DNA from: Oscarella lobularis
Lineage: Eukaryota > Porifera > Homoscleromorpha > Homosclerophorida > Oscarellidae
Assembly: GCF_947507565.1 (NCBI RefSeq)
Contig: NC_089178.1
Span: 3,162,001-3,226,000, forward strand
DNA: 64,000 nt
Direction of reading: 5' to 3'
The translations under genes and the position numbers were made by a program. The first letter of the stretch is position 1. The number at the start of each line of letters is the position of its first letter. The notes below the pieces were generated by a model. That model ran no database searches. It was given only the letters and a program-made list of their open reading frames with translations, and was not told the origin of the DNA. Shown piece by piece: positions 61,656-64,000 of this stretch.

Positions 61656-62081
61656 GTGCGGAAGTGAGATCCGGCCTTCTCGATGAACTGCGCGGACGTG
61701 ACTGACGTGGATGGCGTTCGATGCCCATTTTACAAGCAACAATTCGAGCTAGTCGGTCGCTTCGAGGAATCCTCGTTCGAGAAATCGGTCAAGGAATACG
61801 TATTCACGTGCGCCTGCACTCTTGGTATACCATATATGGTCATTTGAATAACTAAGGCTTCGCCTTACCAACGCTGTTCGCGAGATTTCCGCTCGGCGAT
61901 AAGGCTGCCGAATAGAAATCTCGTGCAAGAGATCGAGTCTAAGAAATGCGGGGTTTCTTGGGATCGGGGAGTAGGGAGAATCGAAGCGCGGAGAGCAGCC
62001 GTGACATCCTCTGGGCTAGCGCGCGGTCACACGCTACGTCATCAACCGAAGAGAAAATAGCCTCATTGTTGCCTTTAGATA
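61656..62081. promoter_or_regulatory. Divergent promoter region, Myc-like factor / YPEL5
   Basis: A 426 bp gap separates the two divergent start codons. It contains a CACGTG E-box at 61805-61810 and a perfect CArG box, CCATATATGG, at 61830-61839. These are the binding motifs of Myc/Max-type factors and of SRF, respectively. Confidence 0.6.
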
Positions 62082-62715
62082 ATGGGGAGAATATTTCTCG
62101 ATCATCCCGGCGGAACGCGGCTTTTTTCGTGTGGCAACTGCGACACCGTCTTGACAAATCGATCTGAACTGATTTCGATGGTACAGTACGAGTCGACGCG
62201 GCGTAGAGTGAGACGAGGGATCTTTCGTCATACGACATTTCTCTCTAGCGCTTCACGGGAGCGACAGGTCGTGCCTATCTCTTCAACAAAGTGTAAGAAA
62301 GCCTCGTCATTCAGAGCATCCGGGGACTTGTACGCTTCCGATTTCTTTCAGGGTCAATCTGAGATACAGCGAAGTTCAAGATCGAGTGATGGTGACGTCT
62401 AGGGCACGCATGAAAATAATTTGGCCGACACATGTTTTTTTGTTTAGTTGACTGGGCGACACAGGGTTCGTGACGTCTCATGTAAGAGCTGCAATATTCG
62501 TCTTGGATGGATCTACGTAAGGAAAACCAATCCGGTCTTCGAAATAACTTGATTCGATGTAGGAATTTGCTACGGAGGAGGCTCAACGATATAAGGTAAA
62601 TAGAAATAGATACATTGACATAATTATAAAGGTACAAATGAATGCGTAGGAAGGTCGTGTGATACTTGAACGAGCCCTTGTAACAGAAAGTGAAGGTTTT
62701 GAAGAAAACGACTAA
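62082..62715 (+). CDS. YPEL5: Yippee-like protein 5
   Basis: This small zinc-binding protein is linked to the CTLH ubiquitin ligase complex. Six exons: 62082-62180, 62249-62292, 62352-62391, 62448-62516, 62563-62595 and 62650-62715. The product reads [11 protein letters not shown], then [77 protein letters not shown] and [20 protein letters not shown]. Both CxxC zinc motifs are present. Similarity to vertebrate YPEL5 is very high over the full length. It converges with the ABCG2-like gene, 130 bp between stop codons. Confidence 0.97.
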
Positions 62716-62740
62716 GAAAATACTTTAGTATGATATGATG

Positions 62741-62742
62741 AC

Positions 62743-62773
<31 letters not shown>

Positions 62774-62780
62774 GAGAGAG
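62741..62780. repeat. (GATA)n microsatellite followed by (GA)n
   Basis: About seven tandem gata units and a short ga run fill the gap between the convergent YPEL5 and ABCG2-like genes. Confidence 0.95.
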
Positions 62781-62845
62781 ACGATAAGAATAAAAAACAT
62801 AATTCCCATTGACGTGTGTCTATGTCTTCGCTGCTGAAACGTCTC

Positions 62846-64000
62846 TTACTTGGTTTTTCTCATCAGAACGAGGCGAAGGTAGGTCAGGAAGAGCACTCCG
62901 ACGAGAATGGCTCCGAGAGCAATTTGCGTTATCCAGATGTTGCTGGTAAATCCTTGACTGTCGAGATAGTCCGTGCCAGTCATGTTACCAGGATGAAGGC
63001 TACAAATCATAGATCAAATCAAAAAAAAGTTGGCTTTTGATTCTCACCAACTGCCATTGATCCTGTCCTTAGAAGGACAAAATTCCATGCCTTTCAATTC
63101 ATTTGTACTCAATCCCTAAAAAAGATGTTAATTAATTAATTAATTAATTAATTAATTAATTAAAAAGAAAAGTGGATAAAGAGTGTCGTTCACCTCCAAA
63201 CCGTAGCGAAAAATACTCAGATAGTTGAACCAGCGAACGGCTGACGGAAGAGTCTCCAAGTTCACAAGGAGACCACCAAAAAGCTGTTCAAATCAATTAT
63301 TAATAGTCCATTTTCGCTTGGTATATCGACTGAGCTGCTTACCATGCTGAAGACATAAATCAGAGCTAAAAGAAGCGTTGCGATTGCCTGCGTCGAAACC
63401 AAAGAACTCATGAGAAACGCCATGCTGCATGCAGCCAGCGTCGTTAAATTCAAGTCCAAAACGAAAATAAAAAACTTATCGACGTCAGGTGTTAGACCTA
63501 AGAATAGATGCGTCCATGCCCACAATACATAATTACTATTTCGCTATATATACCTATCATCCAGTAGGTAATTGAGGCTAAAATAGTTGTTGGAATGATT
63601 CTCAAAGGAATGACGTCGCAGATGACTTCAGCAAAGAAATAGGCGGATACTCGATAATATCCACTAAGACTTTCGTGTCTGGCAAAAGCAGAAATATAAG
63701 CCCATGGATCTCTGTCAGTGCCATTGAGACTTTCTTACTTGAAAATCGGCCTCATGCTGATGAATATTTGCACGGCTGACATGTTGGCAAAAATCATGTT
63801 CATGATGAGAAAGAAAAAGGCGCCGACTCTGTACAAATTTTTTCAAAAAAATCGTTTATCTTGCCCGGTTGACATCCCACCTGTTCTGTATTCCTTTCGA
63901 GGGATTTGTATCAGAGAGTTGAAAGTAGATTCCTCCGACAAGCAGCCCAAAAATAACAGACGTAATCCACTGCAGCGAAATCAGAGTATGAAAAAAAATG
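62846..64000 (-). CDS. ABCG2-like half transporter, 3' part of gene
   Basis: Only the membrane half is in the window; the ATP-binding half lies beyond 64000. Reading from the right edge, exons encode WITSVIFGLLVGGIYFQLS, then GIQNR, FFFLIMNMIFANMSAVQIF, SGYYRVSAYFFAEV, SMAFLMSSLVSTQAIATLLL, FGGLLVNLETLPSAVRWFNY and FRYGLEGLSTNEL. The end is a last helix followed by LVLMRKTK at TAA 62846. SGYYRVS and GLLVNL are shared with ABCG2. An extracellular loop has a single visible Cys (EFCPSKD) and a TG-rich segment. ABCG2-type proteins dimerise and export drugs, urate or lipids. Other ABCG members are possible. Confidence 0.88.
63129..63164. repeat. (TTAA)n microsatellite in an ABCG2-like intron
   Basis: Nine tandem ttaa units occupy an intron next to the exon encoding GLSTNEL. 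Confidence 0.95.

Noticed and set aside
62741-62780. The GATA run as a CRISPR or regulatory array.
   Set aside because: It is a simple microsatellite without spacers.

Overview
This window is gene-dense nuclear DNA from an early-branching animal. Coding exons are broken by many very short GT-AG introns, mostly 45-80 bp. Intergenic gaps are often 50-200 bp. The genes are animal ones: hemicentin with a vWA, Ig, EGF and fibulin layout, KIF1/UNC-104 kinesin, COP1, RABGEF1, YPEL5, SYCE2, FAM174, TMEM19, clathrin light chain, RPS18, RPS16, aminopeptidase B and an ABCG2-like transporter. The compactness fits a sponge, perhaps a homoscleromorph. That placement is inference, because no species-specific marker was recognised.

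Layout. From 1 to 30.7 kb lie two tandem giant genes for extracellular Ig proteins, both on the + strand, with a small membrane-protein gene (TMEM19) between them. The first (1-11213, 5' end outside the window) shows about 35 Ig domains and stops straight after an Ig domain. The second (12585-30711) is a complete hemicentin: signal peptide, vWA, about 48 Ig domains, calcium-binding EGF modules and a fibulin-type C-terminus. Both contain the same higher-order block of up to 14 Ig domains. It occurs twice nearly whole in the first gene, once as a remnant there, and once whole in the second gene.

From 30.8 to 45.6 kb are FAM174 (-), KIF1/UNC-104 (+), COP1 (+), RABGEF1/Rabex-5 (+) and a small unknown gene (+). 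From 46.6 to 56.3 kb are RPS18 (-) and clathrin light chain (+) back to back with 50 bp between start codons, an unknown basic protein (+), then an MFS transporter, RPS16 and aminopeptidase B, all on the - strand. From 57 to 64 kb are a secreted TSP1-vWA protein (+), SYCE2 (+), a Myc-like bHLH-zipper factor (-), YPEL5 (+) and the 3' part of an ABCG2-like transporter (-).

Function. The hemicentin pair would build basement-membrane or cell-junction matrix, and the TSP1-vWA protein is also secreted. KIF1, Rabex-5 and clathrin light chain serve vesicle traffic. COP1 and YPEL5 belong to ubiquitin ligase systems. SYCE2 is a meiotic chromosome-axis protein. Apart from the hemicentin pair, the neighbours look functionally unrelated, as expected in a compact animal genome.

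The most notable points are the block-wise evolution of the hemicentin Ig array, a probable SYCE2, a Myc-like factor with a long tail whose promoter holds a perfect CArG box and an E-box, and a GC-AG intron that splits a RING zinc ligand codon in COP1.
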